Assembly: GCA_009692465.1 (NCBI GenBank) | Contig: SHZD01000002.1 | Location: forward strand, 1-64,000 | Direction: 5' to 3' | Origin: Myxococcales bacterium | GTDB lineage: Bacteria > Myxococcota_A > UBA9042 | DNA length: 64,000 nt | In this document: positions 35,262 to 44,133 of the stretch, piece after piece | Layout: every line of letters starts with the position of its first letter | Position numbering within the stretch: position 1 is the stretch's first letter | Made by a program: the position numbers and the translations under genes | The notes under the pieces: model-generated | What the model saw: only the letters and a program-made list of their open reading frames with translations | The model's database searches: none | Told to the model about the DNA's origin: nothing

Positions 35262-35557
35262 GAATGGCTGACCCACAACAACAGCAGCAGACCGGAGACA
35301 AAGGCCAAGGGGCCGCCCCTGCTCGCCAGCCGCGCCGCTTTGGCCGCCGCAAGGTGTGCCCATTTTGCGCCGACAAGACGTTGTATATCGACTACAAGAC
35401 GCCAAGCATGCTCAAGCGCTTTATTTCCGAACGGGGCAAGATCGTGCCGCGGCGGATTTCAGGCGTGTGCGCCCAGCATCAGCGCAACTTGCAGCTCGAA
35501 ATCAAGCGCGCGCGCATTATGGCTTTCATGCCGTATTCGAGCGCGACGGCTGATTAG
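35258..35557 (+). CDS. rpsR: 30S ribosomal protein S18
   Basis: The 99-residue S18 has [12 protein letters not shown] with a Cys pair that can bind Zn, [20 protein letters not shown], and the tail [11 protein letters not shown]. It forms a heterodimer with S6 in the 30S platform. ATG at 35258 overlaps the rpsF stop; an in-frame ATG at 35264 is an alternative. Confidence 0.95.
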   Translation: MRMADPQQQQQTGDKGQGAAPARQPRRFGRRKVCPFCADKTLYIDYKTPSMLKRFISERGKIVPRRISGVCAQHQRNLQLEIKRARIMAFMPYSSATAD

Positions 35558-35874
35558 TCCGGCCGCAACTCGAACACCGCCGCCAGCGCGCAGGTCCCGG
35601 CAGATAGCCGGGAAGCCAGCGTCGCTCGCTGCGGGCGAATCGACAGCCGTAGTCGACCAGTCGCGACGCGACGCCTGATGACTTGCAAGGGTCCTGCACC
35701 GGAATAGCTTATTCTTGTGCAGGACCGACTGCTTACCTCAAGAGGGGCACGCTGACGGCGCCGCGGTGGAACCACTGGTCTTGGCCAACGCGGTCGACCG
35801 ATAGTGTGCTCCAAGGTGTTCTGCAGCCCTACCGCAGCGAAGATTTTGCCAATTAGTCCCAATGGGAGGACAAC
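35558..35874 (+). other. Structured 317-bp spacer between rpsR and rplI
   Basis: No gene is seen. Strong inverted repeats are CCCGGC-AGATA-GCCGGG (35596-35612) and an extended hairpin at 35690-35726, with 10-bp GGTCCTGCAC/GTGCAGGACC arms and an inner GAATA/TATTC stem. No T-run follows, so these are not terminators by sequence. A DUF2232-type membrane gene, often found here, is absent. Confidence 0.5.
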
Positions 35875-36321
35875 ATGAAAGTGATTTTGCGCGAAAATGT
35901 GCCCAATGTTGGCCGAATCGGCGACGTTCTCGACGTGGCCGATGGCTTTGGGCGCAACTACCTGTTGCCTCGCAATTTGGCCACTCAGGCCGACGAGCGC
36001 AACGTGCGCCAGATGGACCACACCAAGCGCATTGCCGCAGCTCGGCTGTCGAAGGCGCGGGCTGAGGCTACCGAAGAAAGCAAGAAAATCAGCGGCTTGA
36101 AGCTGTCGGTTGCGAAGCACACTGGCGACGAAGGTCGCTTGTTTGGTTCGGTAACCGTCCGCGAAGTGGCTGATTTGTTGGCAGAAAAGGGCTTCAACAT
36201 TGATCGCCGTGACATCGGAGTGCCGGACAATATCCGCACAACGGGTGAGTACGCGGTGACCGTCAAGTTGCACCACGATGTGGTGGCCAAACTGACGTTG
36301 GAAGTCACCGCGGCCGAGTAG
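35875..36321 (+). CDS. rplI: 50S ribosomal protein L9
   Basis: The 148-residue L9 has MKVILRENVPNVGRIGD, VADGFGRNYLLPR (the conserved N-domain), the long connecting helix and the C-terminal GRLFGSVTVREVADLL domain. L9 bridges ribosomes and helps frame maintenance. The start follows GGGAGGACAAC. It ends the ribosomal cluster. Confidence 0.96.
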   Translation: MKVILRENVPNVGRIGDVLDVADGFGRNYLLPRNLATQADERNVRQMDHTKRIAAARLSKARAEATEESKKISGLKLSVAKHTGDEGRLFGSVTVREVADLLAEKGFNIDRRDIGVPDNIRTTGEYAVTVKLHHDVVAKLTLEVTAAE

Positions 36322-36340
36322 CCTTGCTGGCCCTTGGTTA

Positions 36341-36698
36341 GGCTCTGCGCAAAATCTTATCGATTTCGCACTTCGGCCCACGGATTGCACTTCGGCCCAC
36401 GGATTGCTTGGTGGGTCGCAGACTTGCGGCCTAGGAGCGTGTCGGAGTATTCCGACTCGCTCCTAGCGCCGTCTGGCTAGACGGCGGCAACTGTCCCAAA
36501 CTGCACGGATTCACTCCGGGCAGTTCTTGGACAGTTGAGAATATCTGAGAAGCTAGGAGACTGTCGGATCGTAATAGATTCATTGTGTATAACTGGATAG
36601 ACATTCTATAAACGATTGATTCCCGACAGGCTCCTAGCAAGCCGACTCGGCGCTCCGTTCTTTTTGCGGATTGATCGAGTCATTCTTGCACCTGCTCC
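36341..36698 (+). mobile_element. Family II MITE-like element, copy c (interrupted by family I)
   Basis: The left end GGCTCTGCGCAAAATCTTATCG follows TTA. The right end ATTGATCGAGTCATTCTTGCAC finishes near 36698. The core GGGTCGCAGACTTGCGGC is split from CAAGCCGACTCGGCG by a 207-bp family I element at 36431-36637. In the left half TTCGGCCCACGGATTGCACT is partly duplicated. Confidence 0.8.
36431..36637 (-). mobile_element. Family I MITE-like element, copy 3, nested in family II
   Basis: The unit is bounded by CTAG on both sides and lies in reverse orientation. The DnaA box TGTGTATAA (complement of TTATACACA) is at 36584-36592. Insertion is between TGCGGC and CAAGCCG of a family II element, where the uninterrupted copy reads CGGCTTTGCAAGCC. 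Confidence 0.88.
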
Positions 36699-36780
36699 TA
36701 GGCACACGATCGGTCGCCGGCAGCGGCGAACGGTGGTGCTGCATTTTTGGCCGCAGTTGTCGCGGTCGCCGGGCACAACA

Positions 36781-38262
36781 ATGACCGCACACTCAACCAG
36801 TTCGCTTGCCGTGGTGGTGCTCGCTGCGGGCCTTGGCAAGCGGATGTTTAGCCAAAAGCCTAAAGTTCTGCACGAGTTGCTCGGCGAGCCTATGCTTGGC
36901 CACGTGTTGACCGCGGCGGCAGCACTGCAGCCCAGCAAGATCGTGGTGGTGTGCGGGCATGGCCGCGCTCAAGTCGAGGCGTTTGTTCAAACTTGGACCC
37001 AGCGCCAGCGCGCCAGTTTGCCCGCCGGTCTGCAGCCTCGCTGTGTCGAGCAACCGTATCAAGGTGGGACGGGTCACGCGGTGTTGTGCGCTCAGCCCGA
37101 GTGGAGCGATTGCGACGAAGTGCTTATCTTGTATGGGGATACTCCGCTCCTGACCACCGAAACGCTGGGCGAGTTGCGCCGAGCTCGCGGTCAGGGCGTG
37201 CTGTCCCTGTTGGTGGGCGAGCTCGCCGATCCGAGCGGCTACGGCCGAGTCATTCGCGATGCCCACGGCCAAGTCAGCCGTATTATTGAGCATAAAGACG
37301 CGGACGCCACCACTCGCGCGATCGGGCTGATCAACGCCGGTATGATGTGCGTTGCCGCACCCTTTTTGGCGACAGCCTTGCCGCAGTTGCGGCCGGACAA
37401 CGCCCAAGGCGAGTTGTACCTGACCGATTTGTTGGCGCTAGCGGCGGCGGCGGGCAGCCCGGGTAATCCGCATTTGGTGGACGATCGCAGAGAGATCGCT
37501 GGTGTCAACAACCGTGCCGAATTGGCGACAGCCACTGCCCACCTGCGCGAGCGCATCAACCGCAGCTGGCAGGTGCAAGGCGTCACCTTTGACAACCCCG
37601 CCACCACCTCGGTCGGCGCAGCTGTCACCCTGAACGCCGACTGCCACCTCGGCGCACAGGTTGAACTGCGCGGAGCGACCACAATCGGTGCCGGGGCGCG
37701 CATCGACACCGGTTGTGTGCTGACTGACTGTGAAGTCGCAGAAAACGCTCATATTTTTCCCTATTGCGTCGCTACGGCCGCCACAATTGGTCCGCGCGCC
37801 CACGTCGGCCCTTTTGCGCACTTGCGGACTGGTACAGTGCTTGAGTCTGAGGTCAAGGTCGGCAATTTCGTCGAAACCAAAAAGGCCCATCTGGGCCCAC
37901 GGGCCAAGGCCAGTCACTTGTCCTACCTCGGCGATGCGGAGATCGGTGCTGATTGCAACATTGGCGCCGGCACAATTACCTGCAATTACGACGGTGTCGA
38001 CAAGTTTCGCACCATTTTGGGTCGCGGAGTCTTCATCGGCTCGGATAGCCAATTGGTCGCCCCGATTACGCTGGGCGACGACGCCTATGTGGGCGCGGGC
38101 ACTACGGTTACCGCCGACGTTCCAGCGGGCGCGTTGGTAGTGACGCGCGCTGCCACCACGGTAAAGCTCGGGTGGGTAGCCAAAAAGCGCCAGGCTCGAG
38201 CAGCGGCAAAGGCCTCAGGTGCCGACGCCACCCGTCCCGCTGGCCCCGCAGAAAGCCACTGA
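36781..38262 (+). CDS. glmU: Bifunctional GlmU: GlcN-1-P acetyltransferase and UDP-GlcNAc pyrophosphorylase
   Basis: GlmU makes UDP-GlcNAc for peptidoglycan and lipopolysaccharide. The N-terminal uridyltransferase (residues 1-235) has VVVLAAGLGKRM, the YQGGTGHAV motif, LYGDTPLL and the NAG-binding INAGM. The left-handed beta-helix acetyltransferase (about 255-470) has hexapeptide repeats and the block GDAEIGADCNIGAGTI with CNYDGVDK. The Ala/Lys-rich tail is long. Its 493 residues fit the family. ATG 36781 is chosen because the upstream frame crosses a mobile element. Confidence 0.96.
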   Translation: MTAHSTSSLAVVVLAAGLGKRMFSQKPKVLHELLGEPMLGHVLTAAAALQPSKIVVVCGHGRAQVEAFVQTWTQRQRASLPAGLQPRCVEQPYQGGTGHAVLCAQPEWSDCDEVLILYGDTPLLTTETLGELRRARGQGVLSLLVGELADPSGYGRVIRDAHGQVSRIIEHKDADATTRAIGLINAGMMCVAAPFLATALPQLRPDNAQGELYLTDLLALAAAAGSPGNPHLVDDRREIAGVNNRAELATATAHLRERINRSWQVQGVTFDNPATTSVGAAVTLNADCHLGAQVELRGATTIGAGARIDTGCVLTDCEVAENAHIFPYCVATAATIGPRAHVGPFAHLRTGTVLESEVKVGNFVETKKAHLGPRAKASHLSYLGDAEIGADCNIGAGTITCNYDGVDKFRTILGRGVFIGSDSQLVAPITLGDDAYVGAGTTVTADVPAGALVVTRAATTVKLGWVAKKRQARAAAKASGADATRPAGPAESH

Positions 38263-38296
38263 TTTGGGGCCTGGCTCAGAACTGTCGGCGCTGTTA

Positions 38297-38431
38297 GGAA
38301 CTGTCCCAGAATAAGTCATTGTGGGACTGGTTCCGTTTGCTTGCTTTGTTGGTCGCTAAGCTCGCGTCCCCAAAGGCCGACTCGCCGCTCCTGTGTTGCC
38401 CAGATCGATCGAGTTATTTGAGGACAGCTCC
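38297..38431 (+). mobile_element. Family IV MITE-like element, copy b
   Basis: The 135-bp unit has ends GGAACTGTCC and GGACAGCTCC, flanked by TTA on both sides (38294-38296, 38432-38434). The core GTTGGTCGCTAAGCTCGCG is present. The right TTA is also the left flank of a family V element. Confidence 0.88.
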
Positions 38432-38434
38432 TTA

Positions 38435-38632
38435 GAGGGTGTTTATATTCATTGCGGAAGCGAGCGGAAACAGGCGCCCGCAAGGCGAGGCGGAGGCACT
38501 CTGACGACTGAGGCGCACTTGTGGTGCGTCGCAAGGAGGAAGAGGGCTGACAACAAAGCATGGCGGGGTCGATGAGTCCAGCGAACTCATCGACGGGTTA
38601 CGCGCCGCAGGCGTTTGAAGATAAACACCCTC
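38435..38632 (+). mobile_element. Family V MITE-like element
   Basis: The 198-bp unit has ends GAGGGTGTTTAT and ATAAACACCCTC, flanked by TTA on each side. Inside are a 10-bp-armed hairpin (GTCGATGAGT/ACTCATCGAC, about 38566-38593) and GC-rich dyads. No coding capacity is visible. The following 38633-38791 shows nothing recognisable. Confidence 0.85.
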
Positions 38633-38791
38633 TTAGAGCATCCCCGCCGTGATCTCGCCGCCGTGCCACTCCACCGCGGACTAGCTTGAACTGAGCGCCT
38701 AGCTGCGTGCCACCACGACGATCAGGAATAGAACGACTCACTTGCGTGCTGTGTACCGGCCCGCCTAAGCCGCCCATTGTGGTCGCATGGT

Positions 38792-39009
38792 CTAGGAGCA
38801 TGTTAGGAGCATGTCGGAGTGTTCCGACTCGCTCCTAGCGCCGTCTGGCTAGACGGCGGCAACTGTCTGAAACTGCACGGATTCACTCCGGGCAGTTCTT
38901 GGACAGTTGAGAAAATCTGAGAAGCTAGGAGACTGTTGGATCGCAATGGATTCATTGTGTATAACCGCAAAGATATTTAATAACCGATTGATTTCCGACA
39001 GGCTCCTAG
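38792..39009 (-). mobile_element. Family I MITE-like element, copy 4
   Basis: The reverse-oriented unit has a DnaA box TGTGTATAA at 38956-38964. At its left edge the end sequence is doubled: CTAGGAGCATG, then TTAGGAGCATGTCGG. The right flank is CTAG at 39006-39009. Confidence 0.85.
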
Positions 39010-39116
39010 GCATCGCGCCTGCCCGTACTCGACTGTTGGGCTGCCAAAAATGAACCGTGCTCGGGCCCTGCGCGTCGCTATCGGACCGCAGTACCGCGCG
39101 GCGACCGGAGTTGTCC

Positions 39117-39881
39117 ATGCCTGCGCCCGTAGCGAAGGGTTTTCTAGCCCGAAATTGGTGGACGATGCTCGGCATCGCGCTGGTCGCCAATGTGGTCTTG
39201 GTGGCGACCATCTTGGCCGAACCTGATCGGTCGCGCACCCCTAGAATTGCACAAGAAAGTGGTGAGTCGACGGCTGCCGGCGCATCGGAGGCAGAGCTGG
39301 CTGCGCCAACCACCAGCCATTCGCCCCAAACGGGCACGCCGGAGCCAGATCTGCGGCTGCCTGGTTACCTGCCGCCACTCAAGGGCATGCCTGCGCCGCA
39401 AGCTGTCGCGCAACCAGCGCAGCCTGCGCCTCAAGAGCCCAACGTCAGTCCATCCTTGCCGGCGCCCAGTCCCCAATTGCAGACCGGCATGGCGATGGTC
39501 GACGAGTTGACCGTGCGCTTGAACGCACACCTGGATCGCATCGACGCGGCGACGGACAAGACCGCCGCGCTCGAGGAACTCAATCGGGACTTCAACGAGA
39601 TCGCGCGCAGTCTAGGCTCCCGGATGCAACAACTGCAGCTCGAAAAATGGCCCAATGAGGACCAGCAGCGGCTGCGCACGTACGCCGAGACCAAATTAAT
39701 GCCGACCATTGAGCGCATGCAGCGCCTGACCAATCTGCTTGGAGTGAGCGACGAGGACACGGTGGAGCACGGTAATCCCCTCGAGGAGCAGTTGGATGGC
39801 ACCCCTGCCGATGCCGAAGAATCAGAGCCGGTACAGGCTCCGCTGGTGCCGATCGACCCCGCGCCGGCCGTGGATCGCTAG
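39117..39881 (+). CDS. Single-pass membrane protein with coiled-coil, 254 aa
   Basis: The N-terminus (residues 10-33, WWTMLGIALVANVVLVATILAE) is a membrane anchor. A Pro/Gln/Ala-rich linker (about 40-120) follows, then a likely coiled coil (about 122-205, with MVDELTVRLNAHLDRIDAATD and MQQLQLEKWPNEDQQRL). The tail is acidic. No family is recognised. The start ATG at 39117 has GGAG upstream. Confidence 0.65.
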   Translation: MPAPVAKGFLARNWWTMLGIALVANVVLVATILAEPDRSRTPRIAQESGESTAAGASEAELAAPTTSHSPQTGTPEPDLRLPGYLPPLKGMPAPQAVAQPAQPAPQEPNVSPSLPAPSPQLQTGMAMVDELTVRLNAHLDRIDAATDKTAALEELNRDFNEIARSLGSRMQQLQLEKWPNEDQQRLRTYAETKLMPTIERMQRLTNLLGVSDEDTVEHGNPLEEQLDGTPADAEESEPVQAPLVPIDPAPAVDR

Positions 39882-40035
39882 CTCGCCCCGCCGGGTTGGC
39901 CAATTGGACCCTGAACTGTTAGCGCAGTGCTTGTCTGCCGATTATCGCCAAGCAGCGCACGCATCTGCCGCCAGACCACTCACTTGACACCTCCGGCAGC
40001 ACCGCGCTAAGTCCGGTTGGCGCCGCAGCAATCGG

Positions 40036-42507
40036 TTGGACCCCGCCGAATGCACGCGCCTGAGGTTTGCCCTGTCCTCGCCCACACTTGGTCTTCGCCC
40101 ATTGGCGCTGAGCGTGCTCCTGCTGTCGTTGGCGGCGCTGGCCCTTGAGCTGCTGATTACGCGGATATTCTCAGCAACACTATATTATCACTATGCATTT
40201 TTGGTGTTGTCGCTGGCAATGCTCGGTCTGAGTGCCGGCGGTCTATGGGTGTACCTGCGCGATCCGCCCAAGCTGGGCTTGGGTCAGCGACTGGCCCACT
40301 TGGCCGTTGGATTTGCCCTATCGGCGGTGCTAGCCACCGGTCTGCACTTGTGGCTGCCGCACGGTTCGCTGCCCGAGGCGTTGCACTTGTTTGTCAACTA
40401 CGTGGCCTTTGCGGTGCCGTTTGGCTTTGCCGGCGCGTTTTTCGCCGATGCATTTGCCGAAAATCAACAGGCGATCGGCAAACTGTATGCCGCTGATTTG
40501 ATTGGCGCTGCGCTAGGGGCAGCGGCCGCGGCTGGCTTGCTGGCGGTGCTCGATGGCCCCAGCGCGGTCATCGCCGTCGCCTTGGTCGGCCTGCTGCCAG
40601 CCTTAATCTTGCCCGAGCGCCGGGCGTGGCCCAGTGGGGTTGCCGCCTTGCTTTTGGTCGGGCTGGCCCTAAATTTGACCTCGCCATGGTTTCGAATTCG
40701 TTGGGTAAAGGGTCGGCCATGGGCGATGCAGCAGACCACGCTCGAGCGTTGGAACGCGTTCAGCTACATTCAAGTCGAGGCCGAGCGCGCGCCCGGCTAC
40801 CCATCGTGGGGGGCCAAACCGCGGCCCACCGATCCTAAGGTCCGTTTTGTCAATTTGTCGATTGATGCGGGCGCCGGCACCTGGGCTGTTCAGCGCAGCG
40901 ACGACCGCACCGGTCTCAGCTATCTCGAAACCGACGTCGCCAACTTTGCCTACCACGCGCGGACGCCCGAAACCGTACTGACTATCGGCGTGGGCGGCGG
41001 TCGCGACATCGCCACTGCCCTCTATTTTGGCGCCAAACAAGTGACAGGCGTCGAGATCAACCCGATTTTTGACGAACTGCTGCGCACGCGTTTCGCTCAG
41101 TTCACCGGCCACCTCGCCACCGATCCGCGGGTGCGGGTGGTCATCGATGAAGGGCGTTCGTGGCTGCAAGCGTCCGGCCAGTCCTTTGATCTGATTCAAA
41201 TGTCGCTGGTCGACACCTGGGCGGCAACGGCGGCCGGGGCCTATGTGCTGTCGGAAAATACGCTTTACACCGTTGAAGCGATGCAGACATTTTTGCAGCA
41301 CCTGACGCCGAACGGCATGGTGGCCATTTCGCGTCACAGTTTCGTGCCGCCCAATCAATTGCTGCGAGTGGTGACCACTGCCCGCGAAGCGATGCGCCAA
41401 ATGGGGATCGCCGACTTTGGCGAGCGCGTCGCCGTGTTGCGCATGGAGCACCATCGCAACGAGGGCACCGGGGTGTGCCTGCTCAAGCGCAATCCATTTA
41501 CCGCCGGCGAAGTTGCGGCGCTGCGGCAGGCGGCGACGGCGATGGGCATGGAGGTCGTGTACCTGCCCCGCGAGCCAACCGCCGACACGTTGAGCGCGAA
41601 GATCTATCGCCAATTCATCCTGACCGCCGATCCGGCGCCGCTGTTGGCCGCTTACCCCTACGATCTGGAGCCGTCGACCGACGATTGGCCCTTCTTTTTC
41701 CACATTTCGCGCCTTGCGGACATCGTCAAGTCTGGATTCGGGTTTGCCAAAGTGGCGTCGCTGGGGCCGGCTCAAGAACAAAATATCCACGCCGTCGCGC
41801 TGCTATTTCAGGTTCTGGTCTTGGTGACGCTGCTGACGGCGGCGGTGATTCTGTGGCCGCTGCTGCGCGGGCTGCGCGCGAGAGGTCAAGCGAGCGGTCA
41901 CAATTCGGCACCCTTGCGCTGGCGATTGACCTATTTCGCCGCGCTCGGTGGCGGGTTCATGTTTGTCGAAGTGCCGTTAGTGCAACGCTTTGCCGTCTAC
42001 TTGGGCCACCCGATCTTGGCCTTGGCCGTGGTGTTGTCGGCGCTGCTGCTGTTTTGCGGACTGGGCGCGCTGTGGCTCGGTAGCGTTGCGGAACATCAAC
42101 TTGCGCGGCTGCGCATGCCGTTGCTGCTAGCGATTGCCGCCCTGACCATCGGCGGCGCTTTGGGGCTCGATTCGGCACTTGCGGCGGGTCGCGCTTTCCC
42201 GACTGCAGTGCGAATCGCCATTTCGGTCGCGCTTTTGGCCCCCGCTGGTTTGCTGCTCGGCACCGCGTTTCCCTTGGGAGTGCGCACCCTTTTGGGCGCG
42301 CGGCCGCACGAGTTGGCGTGGCACTGGGGGGTGAACGGCGCATGCGGAGTGCTCGGTTCGGTGGCAGTGATGGCGTTGGCCATTTACACCGGCTTTGCCG
42401 CGGCGCTGGTGCTGGGCGCGGCCATGTATTTGCTGGCGGCGTTGGCTATGCGCAGAGCGCTGGTTGGCGAATTACCCAGTAGTTCTCTAGATATCCCGCA
42501 GCAGTAG
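40036..42507 (+). CDS. Spermidine-synthase-like multi-pass membrane protein
   Basis: This 823-residue protein fuses membrane segments to a spermidine-synthase-like domain. Seven or so helices come first (residues 20-215). A SAM-type Rossmann domain (about 290-530) has VLTIGVGGGRDIATAL and VTGVEINPIFDELL, then IDEGRSWLQASGQSFDLIQMSLVDTW. Further membrane helices follow (about 580-810). Such fusions are common in bacteria and their substrate is unknown; the DTW loop departs from canonical polyamine synthases. The start is TTG at 40036 with a weak ribosome-binding site; a TTG near 40100 is possible. No neighbour suggests a role. Confidence 0.85.
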   Translation: MDPAECTRLRFALSSPTLGLRPLALSVLLLSLAALALELLITRIFSATLYYHYAFLVLSLAMLGLSAGGLWVYLRDPPKLGLGQRLAHLAVGFALSAVLATGLHLWLPHGSLPEALHLFVNYVAFAVPFGFAGAFFADAFAENQQAIGKLYAADLIGAALGAAAAAGLLAVLDGPSAVIAVALVGLLPALILPERRAWPSGVAALLLVGLALNLTSPWFRIRWVKGRPWAMQQTTLERWNAFSYIQVEAERAPGYPSWGAKPRPTDPKVRFVNLSIDAGAGTWAVQRSDDRTGLSYLETDVANFAYHARTPETVLTIGVGGGRDIATALYFGAKQVTGVEINPIFDELLRTRFAQFTGHLATDPRVRVVIDEGRSWLQASGQSFDLIQMSLVDTWAATAAGAYVLSENTLYTVEAMQTFLQHLTPNGMVAISRHSFVPPNQLLRVVTTAREAMRQMGIADFGERVAVLRMEHHRNEGTGVCLLKRNPFTAGEVAALRQAATAMGMEVVYLPREPTADTLSAKIYRQFILTADPAPLLAAYPYDLEPSTDDWPFFFHISRLADIVKSGFGFAKVASLGPAQEQNIHAVALLFQVLVLVTLLTAAVILWPLLRGLRARGQASGHNSAPLRWRLTYFAALGGGFMFVEVPLVQRFAVYLGHPILALAVVLSALLLFCGLGALWLGSVAEHQLARLRMPLLLAIAALTIGGALGLDSALAAGRAFPTAVRIAISVALLAPAGLLLGTAFPLGVRTLLGARPHELAWHWGVNGACGVLGSVAVMALAIYTGFAAALVLGAAMYLLAALAMRRALVGELPSSSLDIPQQ

Positions 42508-42578
42508 TTCCGCGCGGTCGCCATTGCCCGACGCTGGTGAACCTGGGAACTCAGGTTGCGGCCGCTATCACTTCGGCT

Positions 42579-42785
42579 CTAGGAGCCTGTCGGAAATCAA
42601 TCGGTTGTGAAATGTCTATCAGGTTATAGACAATGAATCTAGTACGATCCAACGGGCTCCTAGCCAGTCAACTATTCTCAACTGTCCGAGAACTGCCCAG
42701 AGTGAATCCGTGCAGTTTCGGACAGTTGCCGCCGTCTAGCCAGACGGCGCTAGGAGCGAGTCGGAATTCTCCGACACGCTCCTAG
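42579..42785 (+). mobile_element. Family I MITE-like element, copy 5
   Basis: The unit is 207 bp, CTAG to CTAG, in plus orientation. The DnaA box position reads TTATAGACA (42624-42632), one mismatch. The internal end copy reads CCAACGGGCTCCTAG rather than CCGACAGG. It lies 71 bp after the spermidine-synthase-like gene. Confidence 0.85.
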
Positions 42786-42846
42786 GCGCAGGCTGCACCA
42801 AGGCCCGGACAGTTCGTCAACCAAAGCAACAATTCCCAGCAGTTGC

Positions 42847-44133
42847 CTAGTGGCCCATTAGCGATTGGCACCAGGCAAGGTTTGCTTGAGCCAGACGCAG
42901 GCTTTCGCCGCGCTGGATCGCCTGCGCAAAAGCCGGCGCCGCTTGGTCACAGCGGCCCTCCCGCGCCCACAACACGCCCGCCACAAAGCTAGCTGGATAG
43001 GTCGGATCCGCCGCCACCATGGTCTGGATCAGCTCCAGCTTGCGCTCGACCCGCAGGCCGGCGTGGGCCTCAATGCGAAAACGCAGCAGCAGCGCTTGCA
43101 GGTCGGTGGCAAGGTGCGGAGCTTGCCGCACCCGCACGGCGAACTGCAAAAAGCGCGACTGAGCGAGCGCTTGCACCACCAGTTGGGCCGCCACAGTCAA
43201 GCCCTGCCCCTGTCCTTGCCCCTGTGAGTGCGCAGCAAGCCCAGAGTCCGCCAACAGCTTGATCAAGCCCGGCGCCAGCGCCTGCAGGGCAGCTGCCTGC
43301 GGATCCGCCATCCCATCACGAACTTGCACTTGCCGTAGCTGAGCGCCTGCGACCACTTGGCCAAAAATGTGAGCGACGTCGCGCCCCCAACGCACGGCCA
43401 TGGCCTGCACAGCTTGAACACCATGCAGTTCAGCGATGGTGCGCACCGTCTCTTCAATTTGACCTAGAATCTGCCGCGCTTGGCTGTCGTGTTGGACCTG
43501 TACCGTACCCATTTGCGCTTCGAGCGCCAGCCACTGGGCGACGTTCTTGCGCAAGCCAGCTTCTTGGCCGCGGGCTTGCTCGGTCTGCCGGCCGGCGTCA
43601 GCGGCGAGCAGTCGATCATCGCGCCGCACGATTTCATCCAGTTCGCGCTCGTCACTGTGCCAAAAGGTCAGCTGCAGTTGCGGCTGTAGCTCCCGTTTGA
43701 CCCCTGGTGCCACCGCGATCGCCAGCGCGCAAGTCGCCACCAACAGGGCCAATGTCGTCGCCACCAATCCGCGCGGAGGGATCAAGGCCGGCTCAATCAG
43801 ACCGTCGCTTGCGGCAGTTTGGGCACCGTCCGCTGGCGCTGCGTCTGCTGATTGCGCCCTTGCGGCGGCCGGCGGTTCCACTGGTCCAGCCGCAGTTCCA
43901 GTCTCAGCTCCAGCCGCAGTTCCAGTCCCAGCTCCAGTCTCGGCTCCAGTCTCGGCTCCAGTCTCAGCTCCAGTCCCAGCTCCAGTCTCGGCTCCAGTCT
44001 CGGCTCCAGTCTCGGCTCCAGTCTCAGCTCCAGTCTCAGCTCCAGTCCCAGCTTCAGCCACAGATTCACTTGCAGGTTCAGCCACAGGCGTCTGCGGCAA
44101 TTCGGGCTCTGGCGTCATCGGGTCGTCGGACAT
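42847..44133 (-). CDS. Membrane protein with Gly-Ala-Glu-Thr repeat region, 428 aa
   Basis: The N-terminus (residues 1-90) is a Glu/Pro/Ala-rich cytoplasmic segment dominated by about 14 GAET/GAGT tetrapeptides. One membrane helix (VATTLALLVATCALAIAVAP, about 120-140) follows. The extracytoplasmic part is long and helical, with a coiled-coil stretch (about 150-230) and a C-terminal TPR-like ending (FAQAIQRGESLRLAQANLAW). No family is recognised. The ATG at 44133 overlaps the TlpA-like gene's stop by 19 bp, so the two are co-transcribed. Confidence 0.7.
   Translation of the reverse strand: MSDDPMTPEPELPQTPVAEPASESVAEAGTGAETGAETGAETGAETGAETGAGTGAETGAETGAETGAGTGTAAGAETGTAAGPVEPPAAARAQSADAAPADGAQTAASDGLIEPALIPPRGLVATTLALLVATCALAIAVAPGVKRELQPQLQLTFWHSDERELDEIVRRDDRLLAADAGRQTEQARGQEAGLRKNVAQWLALEAQMGTVQVQHDSQARQILGQIEETVRTIAELHGVQAVQAMAVRWGRDVAHIFGQVVAGAQLRQVQVRDGMADPQAAALQALAPGLIKLLADSGLAAHSQGQGQGQGLTVAAQLVVQALAQSRFLQFAVRVRQAPHLATDLQALLLRFRIEAHAGLRVERKLELIQTMVAADPTYPASFVAGVLWAREGRCDQAAPAFAQAIQRGESLRLAQANLAWCQSLMGH
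43885..44063. repeat. 12-bp tandem repeat in coding sequence, about 14 copies
   Basis: On the plus strand the unit is close to CAGTCTCGGCTC, with C/T and A/G variants. On the coding strand it encodes GAET or GAGT. It is imperfect, which suggests an older array than the pth minisatellite. Confidence 0.85.

Noticed and set aside
42847-44069. Plus-strand Ser/Gln-rich frames over the 12-bp repeat
   Set aside because: They are by-products of a 12-bp (multiple of three) repeat, which stays open in all frames.
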